A DNA stretch of 64,000 nt, from the NCBI GenBank assembly GCA_035222895.1, contig JAVYIG010000639.1, forward strand, positions 434,001 through 498,000. The letters are read 5' to 3'. Made by a program: the position numbers and the translations under genes. Numbering within the stretch: position 1 is the stretch's first letter; the number at the start of each line of letters is the position of its first letter. This DNA comes from Strongylocentrotus droebachiensis. Lineage: Eukaryota > Echinodermata > Echinoidea > Camarodonta > Strongylocentrotidae. This document shows, one piece after another, positions 61,101 to 64,000 of this stretch. A model generated the notes under the pieces. It ran no database searches and was not told where the DNA came from. It was given only the letters and a program-made list of their open reading frames with translations.

Positions 61101-64000
61101 ATCAGCTTTGCTAAACACTTTTAAAGTGACAATTACCATTACCGGTAAAGATTATTCGCCTCAATCACCCCTAAAGCTTTAAGACATACAAGTGGTTTTA
61201 AAACAAAAGAGCATTAGGGGGAAAGATGATTCCATATGAATTTTCACTGATAAGTTATCTCACGTTTCACTTCGTTGTGTGTGCGCGTACGAGTGACTTA
61301 ACTGTTCTACTCTTTTCGTTCGTGTTTTATATTTTCTCTATTATTTCTAAGATAATTGTAATCATTATGTTGACTTTGTATAACTTGTAATATCTCTTTA
61401 GTCTCTACAGAATATTTGAAGCTTGACACTTTAATAGTTTAATATTATGTAGTATGGCAGCTTGGAAAACCAAACATACATAGCTATTTCTAGTTTGATT
61501 GGTCACCTCCGAGTTACTCAGGAAAACATACAAATGTTCTGAATAAGAAATAAATGGGTATTCAATAATATCGAAATCATAACTCTTTACACGCAGGTCT
61601 ATTTTTTGATGGCTGAGAAAAACCCACCAGAGCCAATTAACCCATTGTCTACGGCACGGGAACCGGGTGGTCCCTGTGTTAAGCCTATGGGAATGAAAGA
61701 ATTCAGTAGTCAACAGGTTAAAAACCACCAATGCCCCCAGGGAAAAAATACACGGGGGCTCGGGGCAAATTAGCCCCCAAAATGCGTAAAAGAGCCCCCG
61801 AAAGTCATAAAAGAGCCCCCAAATTTTTGCATAGAGTTCAATGCAAAACAAATTAAAGAGTGTAATTTTCATGCAAGCAAGCTTGAAAAGTAGCCCCCAA
61901 AATTGTTTAAATAATTTTTTCCCTGATGCCCCCAATCTATAGTTCCACACAATCATGTCCTCCTTTGTGCAAGAATATTAACACATACGACCAATGAACC
62001 TTACTTTTATTCTCTGTACTTCGTCTTTGTTGTTTGTAAAGAGATCCGACTTGGAGAATTGAAGGCGTGCAAATCCTGTTTCAGAAACCTGCCGACCTGA
62101 TGGTTTAGAAGATCCTGCAAAAAGTGTACAAGAAAGTTTCATGTGAATAATCATGAAGACCTATTTAAAGAGTCAACACATTTCAGGCACCATCTAACAG
62201 ACCCAAGTTTAATCATACACCCAAATTGTGACCTTCTTGTATTACAAAGCATATCACATTATGATATAACGTCTCTAAGGGCTTATAAAGGACTTTGGAT
62301 ATTATGAGAGGTAGATGCCTGCAATTAAAAGTCTTGATCTAACATAAGAGCATCAAAAGAAATATCTTATAGCAAATATTTTAATAATAACTGCATTCAT
62401 ATAAATATTGCCAATATTCTAATCAGTCTGGACACTAAAGGTATCATAAATCATGGAAGCATATAGCATTTGGCTGAGCCAAGACATTCAGTGCGAGAGT
62501 GTCATCCACAAAATTCATGAGCTTTTGCTATCTAGACTTCAGAGTATTTTGCAGCGTATGACAAATACAATATTGTTTCACTACTCTAATGCTCTTAGGG
62601 TGCGTTTATTGGGTCTTGCCACTAGATATGTACATATCGTACCCACTATCATACCCCACTATCGAACCCCGCTATACGATCGTGATTTGCGGGATGTCGC
62701 GTTTATCGTCTCTTCACGATTCACAATAAAGGCCTTGTCTCTGCACAGCTGCTCTGCGCCGTTTGACCCGGGAAGCAGACAGTTTCTCGGAGGTCAACTT
62801 CACACACATGCTTGTACAACAACATGACACAACACATGGCACGCTAGCCTCCGAACCAGAAATTAACCTGGGAGGTCCGATTTGTATGTGGGGTTCAAAA
62901 CAGCTTTGCGTTTATCATCTCTCAGAAACGTGATTCTGGCTGTATTTTACATTCAAAACACACCTTTTTGCGTCTTTAGATATGCCCATATCTAAAGACC
63001 TTTAAAAAAGGCTTTGCGTTTATCACCTTCTAAATTTGCCTGAAAGACGTTTGAGAAACCTGATTCTAGCCGAAAATTTGGTCAATAAACGCACCCTTAG
63101 TTCCACGAAAGAAGCTGCAGACTGCCAATTGGATGTTTAAAATGTCAACAGAGAAGTGATGCAAAATTTAAAAGTGATCAAGTCTGGTTCAAGAATCTAT
63201 CAGAAGATAGTATAATTGTCATTGCAGTTGTTATGGTTTGACGTTGAGAAATACATACAAATGTCTTTTTATGTTTTACTTTCCTTAATGTTCTGGTTTG
63301 TTAGAGTACATACATACCCTACCTAATGAAAAAAAAATCTATTATGAGAGGACTCAGCACTAGGCCCTGGGGACAAATGGGCACTCAAAATCTAAGTCTG
63401 GATCCCACCGGCCAAATTTTGAAGTTGTGTTTGCGCTGACGATGTGTTTAATGGTTTGTTTTACTGCTCGGAATTCATGTGTATGCTTGTAAGTAAGTAA
63501 GCAGCCATGGGACTGATGGCTTTCAGTCCTCTCATGGTGTGAACTATAGCTCCTCGGTTGTCTTGAGACTTTTCTACGCCCCTAAACTTCATCTCCAGGC
63601 ACAGCACGTTTTCAAGATCACCTTCAGCAACAATTTTCACTGTGCCCCTCAAAGCAGTCAATATTTGAAGAGTTCAATTCCAAAAGGAGCTAAATTCATT
63701 TTGTAACTTCAGAGAAAAAGGAATTTGTTTACCAGATTTTGTACAGGCGTCTATGAAAAAGTGATATTAGAAGGTGCATGTTTTCATAATTGCTCCCAAA
63801 TTTTAGGTCAATAATTTTGTTGAAAGACAGGTACTTTATTAGTGAACAGTGTTCTGATATTAATAACTCAATTTTTATCAAAAGTGGATTTAGCTCCTTT
63901 TGGAATTGATCTCTTCATTTGTACATCATCCTCTTACCATGTCCAGCTATGTCATAATTGGAGAGTGACTCCACGGCATACTGGTTGAATTCCACTTGAT
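31094..64000 (-). CDS. MIOS: MIOS-like GATOR2 subunit (WD40 repeats plus C-terminal zinc-ribbon/RING), 22 exons, first residues outside window
   Basis: Gene read from 64000 down to a TGA at 31096-31094. Exon 1 63938-64000 (partial), 2 62005-62114, 3 60527-60718, 4 58610-58679, 5 54876-54947, 6 54456-54557, 7 51907-52043, 8 50199-50322, 9 49121-49156, 10 48083-48207, 11 47199-47339, 12 46063-46194, 13 45222-45421, 14 44326-44397, 15 39797-39903, 16 38462-38634, 17 37416-37601, 18 35934-36067, 19 34727-34892, 20 33169-33301, 21 31772-31871, 22 31094-31193. All junctions keep phase. About 863-891 residues are visible against 875 in human. N-terminal half: WD40 blades ([35 protein letters not shown]). 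Middle: helical repeats ([28 protein letters not shown]). C-terminus: paired CxxC and [10 protein letters not shown]. Known: with WDR24, WDR59, SEH1L and SEC13, MIOS forms GATOR2, which restrains GATOR1 and so promotes amino-acid signalling to mTORC1 at the lysosome. Confidence 0.95.
31772..31871 (-). CDS. MIOS: MIOS exon 21 (RING-like [10 protein letters not shown])
   Basis: Acceptor TAGCTTCAG, donor GTATGC. Reads [20 protein letters not shown], then [12 protein letters not shown]; human [20 protein letters not shown]. Zinc ligands are intact. Confidence 0.96.
31935..32265 (-). mobile_element. tRNA-derived SINE
   Basis: Minus strand: ACGTGGTCAAGTAGTTTAAG (A-box), GTTGGTTCGATCCCCGAC (B-box), body GGCAAAGCATTAATCTACAT and TTTGCCACTCC, tail with TATTATTATTATC. 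Confidence 0.8.
32595..32815 (+). mobile_element. SINE-like repeat
   Basis: GGTTTGAGACCATGTCAATG, CCCTTTGGTAGGGCATTAA, CCTCGGAGAGGACTC and GCTTTATTAGCAGTCAGATAA; the same family is split by an insertion at 58745-59850. Confidence 0.65.
33169..33301 (-). CDS. MIOS: MIOS exon 20 (zinc ligands)
   Basis: Acceptor TTTTTCTCAG, donor GTAGCT. Reads [20 protein letters not shown], then MGTRSGESK; human [20 protein letters not shown]. The four cysteines CxxC...CxxC are all present. Confidence 0.96.
33336..33562. mobile_element. MITE (CAGTGACAAAGACGTAACTCC), copy 1
   Basis: Inverted ends CAGTGACAAAGACGTAACTC and GGAGTTACGTCTTTGTGTCACTG (split in two here: GGAGTTACGTC, TTTGTGTCACTG). A reversed copy is at 37108-37339. 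It begins 35 bp upstream of MIOS exon 20. Confidence 0.8.
34395..34690 (-). mobile_element. tRNA-derived SINE (best-preserved copy)
   Basis: Minus strand: GAGGTGTCGTGGTCGAGTGG (A-box), then CCGCAGTTCGAGTCCCGCC (B-box), body GGCAAAACATTGATCTACAT, CACTCAACCCAGGTGATG, ATTCCTTGAAATGCTG and CTCAAGCCGGGGTAATAATG, tail (TTA)n. It ends 40 bp past the MIOS exon 19 donor. Confidence 0.85.
34727..34892 (-). CDS. MIOS: MIOS exon 19 (first CxxC of zinc region)
   Basis: Acceptor TATTTTTTTCAG, donor GTAATT, 55 codons. Reads [20 protein letters not shown], then [13 protein letters not shown]; human VFVSCNFCGKSISYS. The 5' 88 bp are tandemly repeated upstream behind a second good acceptor at 35010-35011, so a form 117 bp longer (34727-35009) is also open in frame. 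Confidence 0.93.
34804..35014. repeat. MIOS: Tandem 117-bp-period duplication of the 5' part of MIOS exon 19 and its acceptor
   Basis: About 94 bp at 34804-34897 recur at 34921-35014 with a single difference, a silent CAG/CAA glutamine change. The period of 117 bp is 39 codons. Both copies have an AG acceptor and the reading frame runs through both. Confidence 0.93.
35255..35445 (+). mobile_element. SINE-like repeat
   Basis: GTGAGTTAGTCTAGCGG (A-box-like), ACCCTGATTCGAGAATGAGT (B-box-like), body TTTCGGATGGTGACGTTAAA and CTAATTGAGACACCTCTG. Confidence 0.6.
35934..36067 (-). CDS. MIOS: MIOS exon 18
   Basis: Acceptor CCCTTCAG, donor GTTAGC. Reads [20 protein letters not shown], then [20 protein letters not shown]; human GDVQTASY and [20 protein letters not shown]. 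Confidence 0.96.
37108..37339. mobile_element. MITE (CAGTGACAAAGACGTAACTCC), copy 2
   Basis: TTGAGGGTTCACAAGACATA on the left, ACGTCTTTGTGTCACTGACA and ACCCTCAA on the right; middle CATAGACTTAACTCCTTAAG as in copy 1, reversed. It lies 77 bp past the exon 17 donor. Confidence 0.8.
37416..37601 (-). CDS. MIOS: MIOS exon 17
   Basis: Acceptor TTATTACAG, donor GTAAGA, 62 codons, phase 0 both ends. Reads [20 protein letters not shown], then [20 protein letters not shown] and YVDR; human [20 protein letters not shown]. Confidence 0.96.
38262..38425 (-). mobile_element. Non-LTR retrotransposon ORF2 C-terminal remnant next to MIOS exon 16
   Basis: Minus strand reads [20 protein letters not shown], then [15 protein letters not shown], typical of ORF2 tails. 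It shares CTGTCAGTTTATGACAGGTT with the 2.4-kb copy. The frame is continuous with exon 16 through the donor, by chance. Confidence 0.75.
38462..38634 (-). CDS. MIOS: MIOS exon 16
   Basis: Acceptor GGTAAAG, donor GTAAGT. Reads [20 protein letters not shown], then [20 protein letters not shown] and [17 protein letters not shown]; human [20 protein letters not shown]. Confidence 0.95.
38640..39796. other. MIOS intron 15, no feature recognised
   Basis: AT-rich; a 91-codon open stretch at 39465-39740 resembles nothing I know. Confidence 0.6.
39797..39903 (-). CDS. MIOS: MIOS exon 15
   Basis: Acceptor GTTTATAG, donor GTACGA. Reads [20 protein letters not shown], then [15 protein letters not shown]; human EGEWERAAAVALFNLDIRRA. 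Confidence 0.95.
40455..40870. repeat. CT-rich low-complexity tract
   Basis: CTCTCTCTCTCTCCCTTCCC with repeated CCCACCCACTTTCTC; inside the THAP element. Open frames here are compositional. Confidence 0.9.
41813..41950 (-). CDS. Possible further THAP-gene exon
   Basis: An open stretch reads [20 protein letters not shown], then [20 protein letters not shown] and AQNVK before TGA at 41813-41815. It is lysine-rich and codon-like, and sits on the same strand inside the element, separated from exon 2 by a 168-bp palindromic MITE. The nearest acceptor (TATAAG) does not match the phase left by exon 2, so the link is unproven. Confidence 0.35.
   Translation of the reverse strand, partial: FTNVCLHFYCKKKNVELKAEMTRTKKGGELGSKSMAMRKLAQNVK
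41957..42124. mobile_element. Palindromic MITE (CAGTAGG..TTGCACCATGTG), copy 2
   Basis: 168 bp, almost perfectly self-complementary: CAGTAGGTTTGCGGTTGCAC, GTGTGAGAGAGAGAGAGG and AGTCCTGAACAGGACT on each side of CGTAGATTAC. It is inserted inside the THAP-bearing transposon, 30 bp past THAP exon 2. Confidence 0.88.
42154..42387 (-). CDS. THAP-domain protein, exon 2
   Basis: Acceptor CCAAATACAG, phase 0. Reads [20 protein letters not shown], then [14 protein letters not shown]; this supplies the histidine (CxEH) and the AVPTIF box that close the THAP fold. A basic tail follows ([14 protein letters not shown]). The frame stops with TAA at 42154-42156, giving a 128-residue protein with exon 1, but that TAA is part of a consensus donor (GTAAGT), so the exon may instead splice onward. 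Confidence 0.8.
   Translation of the reverse strand, partial: EHFDHHQFENGRADGKTKLKITAVPTIFSHSNSPRVRNVKRRLVAEAEFRNRHIDLPSCHGIKSKLLNKFINSECCL
42870..43022 (-). CDS. THAP-domain protein, exon 1
   Basis: ATG at 43022. Reads [20 protein letters not shown], then [20 protein letters not shown], then [11 protein letters not shown], ending at donor GTAAGT in phase 0. This is the first part of a THAP C2CH zinc finger: C-x4-C near the N-terminus, the RFP motif, a tryptophan in the helix and the third cysteine at residue 50. It lies within the inverted-repeat-bounded element. Confidence 0.85.
43775..43972 (+). mobile_element. TTAA-flanked short MITE, family A
   Basis: AGCCCCACTGTACTACTTAT to TACAGACAGGCT between TTAA at 43771-43774 and 43973-43976. 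Confidence 0.8.
44326..44397 (-). CDS. MIOS: MIOS exon 14
   Basis: Acceptor GTTTGACAG, donor GTAATA. Reads [20 protein letters not shown], then FTQ; human ALQLCGW, then PFLNSLVQEGEWERAA across the next junction. Confidence 0.92.
44640..45245. repeat. Local tandem duplication of exon 13 donor region and adjoining intron
   Basis: Two copies of a block of about 190 bp share CCCTCC...CCAGTAGTCTATCT, CCCTTCCCACAC, a GGACCCCCATGTATGAAATAA stretch split by one insertion, and ATGTAGAGACCTTTCTTTGC with CTATAGATATT. The left copy holds a decayed exon end, the right one the functional exon 13 donor and the MITE. Confidence 0.8.
44953..45209 (+). mobile_element. Harbinger-type MITE with TAA target duplication, 9 bp past MIOS exon 13 donor
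   Basis: Inverted ends start GGCCTTTAAAAAAA and run about 35 bp, differing by one A. TAA flanks both sides (44950-44952, 45210-45212). The unoccupied site is visible nearby: TGAAATAATGTAGAGACC at about 44755, in an older local duplicate. A 3-bp TAA/TTA duplication is the mark of PIF/Harbinger elements. It is 257 bp with no coding capacity. Confidence 0.85.
45222..45421 (-). CDS. MIOS: MIOS exon 13 (serine-rich linker)
   Basis: Acceptor ATCCTTGCAG; 66 codons starting [18 protein letters not shown] and ending [10 protein letters not shown] plus AG. Joined to exon 14 it gives [13 protein letters not shown], matching human NEERILALQLCGW, so the weak donor GTCTCT is supported by phase. A MITE begins 9 bp past it. 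Confidence 0.87.
45478..45663 (+). mobile_element. TTAA-flanked short MITE, family A, beside MIOS exon 13
   Basis: 186 bp between TTAA at 45474-45477 and 45664-45667, ends AGCCCCACTGCAC and GTGCAGACCGGCT. It lies 52 bp upstream of the exon 13 acceptor, so exon 13 is bracketed by MITEs. Confidence 0.82.
46063..46194 (-). CDS. MIOS: MIOS exon 12 (3' end uncertain)
   Basis: Acceptor TTCTCTTCCAG at 46194 is clear. Reads [20 protein letters not shown], then [10 protein letters not shown]; human [20 protein letters not shown]. Two phase-0 donors both begin GTCAAC: one after CAG gives a 48-bp exon ending at 46147, the other ends at 46063. The LWHWLH match to LWYTLH favours the longer form. Confidence 0.62.
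46240..46575. repeat. GAT/AAT microsatellite
   Basis: Imperfect GATGATGATAA repeats in the MIOS intron between exons 11 and 12. Confidence 0.85.
46642..47005 (+). mobile_element. TTAA-flanked element, family D, copy 1
   Basis: Direct copy of 56138-56512: AGGCAACGTTTAACAATGTT, CACGGCCCTACGTGTTATCA, GAGTGACCGGTTTTACCATA. The right terminus is degenerate. Confidence 0.75.
47199..47339 (-). CDS. MIOS: MIOS exon 11
   Basis: Acceptor TTCCTCTTAG, donor GTTAGT, 47 codons. Reads [20 protein letters not shown], then an acidic [14 protein letters not shown] and NGYGMK; human [20 protein letters not shown], then ALSRYGLD. Confidence 0.94.
48083..48207 (-). CDS. MIOS: MIOS exon 10
   Basis: Acceptor TATTAAATAG, donor GTGAGC. 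Reads [20 protein letters not shown], then [10 protein letters not shown] and TIYDAISL; human NYIASFAWHPTSQNRMIVV. A second AG 22 bp inside would break phase with exon 9. Confidence 0.93.
49121..49156 (-). CDS. MIOS: MIOS exon 9 (36-bp micro-exon)
   Basis: Acceptor TTATTTTAG, donor GTAAGT. Reads [11 protein letters not shown] between split codons, matching human DETEPTIIERSVQP in position. Too short for routine ORF detection; found by phase and homology. Confidence 0.82.
49310..49515. mobile_element. MITE fragment related to 28488-28793
   Basis: AATAGGCCATTTTATGTAAA, then ATTTCATTCGCCTG and CCTACCTAGCAACAATT as in the complete copy. Confidence 0.6.
49829..50112. mobile_element. AGGAAA-rich MITE, copy 2
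   Basis: CAGGGGTGATAGTGAGC to ATTATCAGACCTG, with long C and G runs (49861-49875, 50026-50049) and CGATTTAAATCGGG near the end. Confidence 0.65.
50199..50322 (-). CDS. MIOS: MIOS exon 8
   Basis: Acceptor CTGTATAG, donor GTAAGA. Reads [20 protein letters not shown], then [20 protein letters not shown] and V; human [20 protein letters not shown]. Phase 0 in, 1 out. Confidence 0.95.
50438..50752. mobile_element. MITE (GGTGTTTCACAAAGAT type), complete copy
   Basis: Left GGGAGGTGTTTCACAAAGAT, right ATCTTTGTGAAACACCCCCC; inverted GTTGGACTTAA/TTAAGT-type subterminal repeats. Lies 116 bp upstream of MIOS exon 8. Confidence 0.8.
51168..51292. repeat. Inverted repeat
   Basis: AATCTAGTTGAATCTATGGG and GTCA on the left are answered by TGACCCCATAGATTCAACTA and GATT on the right. 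Confidence 0.8.
51327..51757. mobile_element. TA-flanked inverted-repeat element with captured reverse-transcriptase fragment, copy 2
   Basis: Ends CCATAATTAACGTTG and CGTTAATTACGG; internal AGGACCTAGGATAGAACCTT and CGAGCTGGG-like tail as in copy 1 (TTGCCAGGCATAGCGCCAGG). It lies in the MIOS intron between exons 7 and 8, 150 bp from exon 7. Confidence 0.8.
51907..52043 (-). CDS. MIOS: MIOS exon 7
   Basis: Acceptor GGTCTTCTTCAG, donor GTATCC. Reads [20 protein letters not shown], then [11 protein letters not shown] and [11 protein letters not shown]; human KAVQGVTVDP and AIWDLRKFEKP. Confidence 0.95.
52558..53591. mobile_element. TA-flanked CCGTATTTGCCGG element
   Basis: Ends CCGTATTTGCCGGCGATAAG and CGCCGGCAAATACGG with TA on each side; a further internal terminus at 53050. 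The body shares GGCACGAACTTAGATCAA and CAACAATGCAAGATAAAATT with the tRNA-bearing composite element, twice. Confidence 0.75.
53105..53197 (-). other. tRNA-Leu-like sequence, third copy
   Basis: Minus strand A-box GATGGCCGCGCGGTTTAAGG and B-box AGATCGAATCCCGAC. More diverged than those at 3.8 and 25.9 kb. Confidence 0.55.
53972..54072. repeat. Imperfect inverted repeat
   Basis: ATTGACTGCC...CAGGGCAATACGA is answered by TCGTATTGCCCTG...CCAGTCAAT around CCTCACCTTCGGTTTGGG. It abuts the long hairpin to its right. Confidence 0.75.
54181..54427. repeat. Long hairpin: 117-bp inverted arms with 13-bp spacer
   Basis: Arms 54181-54297 and 54311-54427 are near-perfect reverse complements (a handful of mismatches) around TCACATGCATATT. 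It lies in the MIOS intron starting about 28 bp after the exon 6 donor and would fold into a long stem in the pre-mRNA. No terminal motif of a known transposon family is recognised. Confidence 0.9.
54456..54557 (-). CDS. MIOS: MIOS exon 6
   Basis: Acceptor TGTGTATAG, donor GTAAGC. Reads [20 protein letters not shown], then [13 protein letters not shown]; human WLPRDQKLLLAG, then AIFDLR. A large hairpin begins about 30 bp past the donor. Confidence 0.95.
54876..54947 (-). CDS. MIOS: MIOS exon 5 (poorly conserved loop)
   Basis: Acceptor CCCTTGTAG, donor GTAAGT. Reads [20 protein letters not shown], then TEL. Only this frame is open and it joins exons 4 and 6 in phase, giving [17 protein letters not shown] against human LYELGQNDACLSLCWLP. 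A glycine run marks a flexible loop. Confidence 0.85.
55310..55505 (-). mobile_element. SINE body fragment
   Basis: CCGGCCTTAGTTGAGCTACC, GCATTCAAGGGATTTTT, CTGGGTACCCATTTACCTCG and GGCAAATGAAGATTAATATC match the body of the SINE at 34395-34690, without the head. A similar short piece lies at 54780-54865. Confidence 0.65.
56138..56512 (+). mobile_element. TTAA-flanked element, family D, copy 2
   Basis: Ends AGGCATCGTTTAAC and GTTACCGGATCCCT between TTAA at 56134-56137 and 56513-56516. Confidence 0.78.
56520..58600. other. MIOS intron 4, little recognisable
   Basis: AT-rich sequence with a short inverted CTATACTGGCTCTC hairpin near 58515-58560. No exon is needed here, since exons 4 and 5 join in phase. 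Confidence 0.6.
58610..58679 (-). CDS. MIOS: MIOS exon 4
   Basis: Acceptor TTTCTTTCAG, donor GTAAGT. Reads [20 protein letters not shown], then VRG; human LAAGLDKHRADFSVLIWDI. A nearer GT (GTGGTA) would shift the frame. Confidence 0.94.
58880..59810. mobile_element. Inverted-repeat element inserted in a SINE
   Basis: Perfect 14-bp ends CAGAGATGCCAACC/GGTTGGCATCTCTG, hAT-like. TTTATG is found on both sides. It carries a GGCCCGTCGGCCCGTCGGCC string near 58974 and the 151-bp tandem repeat. Confidence 0.8.
59285..59712. repeat. 151-bp tandem repeat with TGACCTTTGACCT motifs
   Basis: About 2.8 copies; GATCACGAG occurs at 59401, 59552 and 59703. Each unit contains CTCAGTTCATCGGCTCTG, AAAGTTTGGCAGGAATCCAT and a run of TGACCT half-sites. 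Confidence 0.92.
60021..60124. repeat. Palindrome with about 43-bp arms
   Basis: GTTCTAACAAGCCAAGCTTA with CAGAGCCTATAATAAGTAAT on the left, complement on the right, spacer about 16 bp. In the MIOS intron between exons 3 and 4. Confidence 0.85.
60527..60718 (-). CDS. MIOS: MIOS exon 3
   Basis: Acceptor GATTGTGCAG, donor GTAAGT, 64 codons, phase 0 both ends. Includes [28 protein letters not shown] and WNAVDSKL, which match human GRVVLTSL and KHARQCNTLAWNPLDS. Confidence 0.95.
60840..62000. other. MIOS intron 2, no gene
   Basis: Contains repeated AAAGAGCCCCC words at 61770-61830 and 61740-61930 C-rich strings. A 183-codon minus-strand frame (61405-61956) is built over these and is not credible. 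Confidence 0.6.
62005..62114 (-). CDS. MIOS: MIOS exon 2
   Basis: Acceptor TTTTTGCAG, donor GTAAGG, phase 1 in and 0 out. Reads [20 protein letters not shown], ending DEVQRIK. Joined to exon 3 it gives [18 protein letters not shown], matching human YMKCVAWYLNYDPECLLA. Confidence 0.88.
62598..63096. mobile_element. Harbinger-type MITE with TTA target duplication
   Basis: Ends GGGTGCGTTTATTGG and CCAAATTTGACC-type right end reading CAATAAACGCACCC, flanked by TTA at 62595-62597 and 63097-63099. A 124-codon plus-strand frame at 62453-62827 runs across its edge and is not believed. Confidence 0.8.
63465..63650 (-). pseudogene. Unrecognised open stretch, possible exon or gene fragment
   Basis: Minus strand reads [20 protein letters not shown], then [20 protein letters not shown] and [20 protein letters not shown]. 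Composition is protein-like and it is bounded by an AG (GCTTTGAG) and a possible GTAAAA donor. It does not fit MIOS, whose exons 1 and 2 join without it. Function unknown. Confidence 0.35.
63669..63912. mobile_element. MITE with AATTCCAAAAGGAGCTAAAT ends
   Basis: GAGTTCAATTCCAAAAGGAG with CTAAATTCA on the left and the complement on the right; 244 bp, 26 bp from the MIOS exon 1 donor. Confidence 0.8.
63938..64000 (-). CDS. MIOS: MIOS exon 1 as seen (cut by right edge)
   Basis: Reads [20 protein letters not shown] and leaves a G before a GTAAGA donor. It aligns with the human stretch around DSELSLYHVES. About 15-20 N-terminal residues lie outside the window, so the start codon is not seen. Confidence 0.75.

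Noticed and set aside
61405..61956. 183-codon open frame on the minus strand
   Set aside because: Built over repeated GAGCCCCC words and AT-rich sequence in MIOS intron 2, with no recognisable domain and no splice support; exons 2 and 3 join without it.
62453..62827. 124-codon plus-strand frame
   Set aside because: Spans the edge of a TTA-flanked MITE; no homology seen.
1..64000. CRISPR arrays, operons, bacterial regulatory sites
   Set aside because: Introns, SINEs and animal gene families show a eukaryotic genome; tandem repeats here have no spacer structure.

Overview
The window is eukaryotic and almost certainly from an animal. Short exons with GT-AG introns alternate with AT-rich sequence full of transposons, and the two conserved genes are animal families. 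The density of SINEs, MITEs and low-complexity tracts, with no vertebrate-type repeat recognised, suggests a marine invertebrate, possibly an echinoderm. I cannot name the species from sequence alone. LAYOUT. (1) 2.2-17.7 kb, minus strand: the 5' part of a gene for an SLC49A4 (DIRC2)-like major facilitator transporter. Nine exons run from an ATG at 17667 to a donor at 2189; about the last 100 codons lie beyond the left edge. Eight of nine exon sets join in phase as read; the exon 4/5 join needs a second donor. (2) 17.7-31.1 kb: intergenic sequence with a degenerate minisatellite, two G/C-run hAT-like elements with target duplications, an L1-type retrotransposon remnant, a 1.3-kb polypurine block, a GAT/GAA block and several palindromic MITEs. 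(3) 31.1-64.0 kb, minus strand: a nearly complete MIOS gene, the GATOR2 subunit with WD40 repeats and a C-terminal zinc-ribbon/RING. Twenty-two exons are placed by homology and phase; only the first residues lie beyond the right edge. (4) Inside the MIOS intron between exons 14 and 15: a 3.16-kb element with 29-bp perfect terminal inverted repeats and a perfect 8-bp target duplication (GTAATATT), carrying exons for a complete THAP zinc finger, i.e. a P-element-like transposon with no transposase core that I could see. HOW THE PARTS RELATE. Both host genes belong to families that act at the lysosome (SLC49A4 as a lysosomal transporter, MIOS in GATOR2 upstream of mTORC1); their adjacency may be chance. 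Transposons sit very close to MIOS splice sites: a Harbinger-type MITE starts 9 bp past the exon 13 donor, a retrotransposon tail lies just past exon 16, a 117-bp-arm hairpin lies just past exon 6, and exon 19 has an in-frame tandem partial duplication with a second acceptor. All homology calls are from memory of family sequences; no database search was run.
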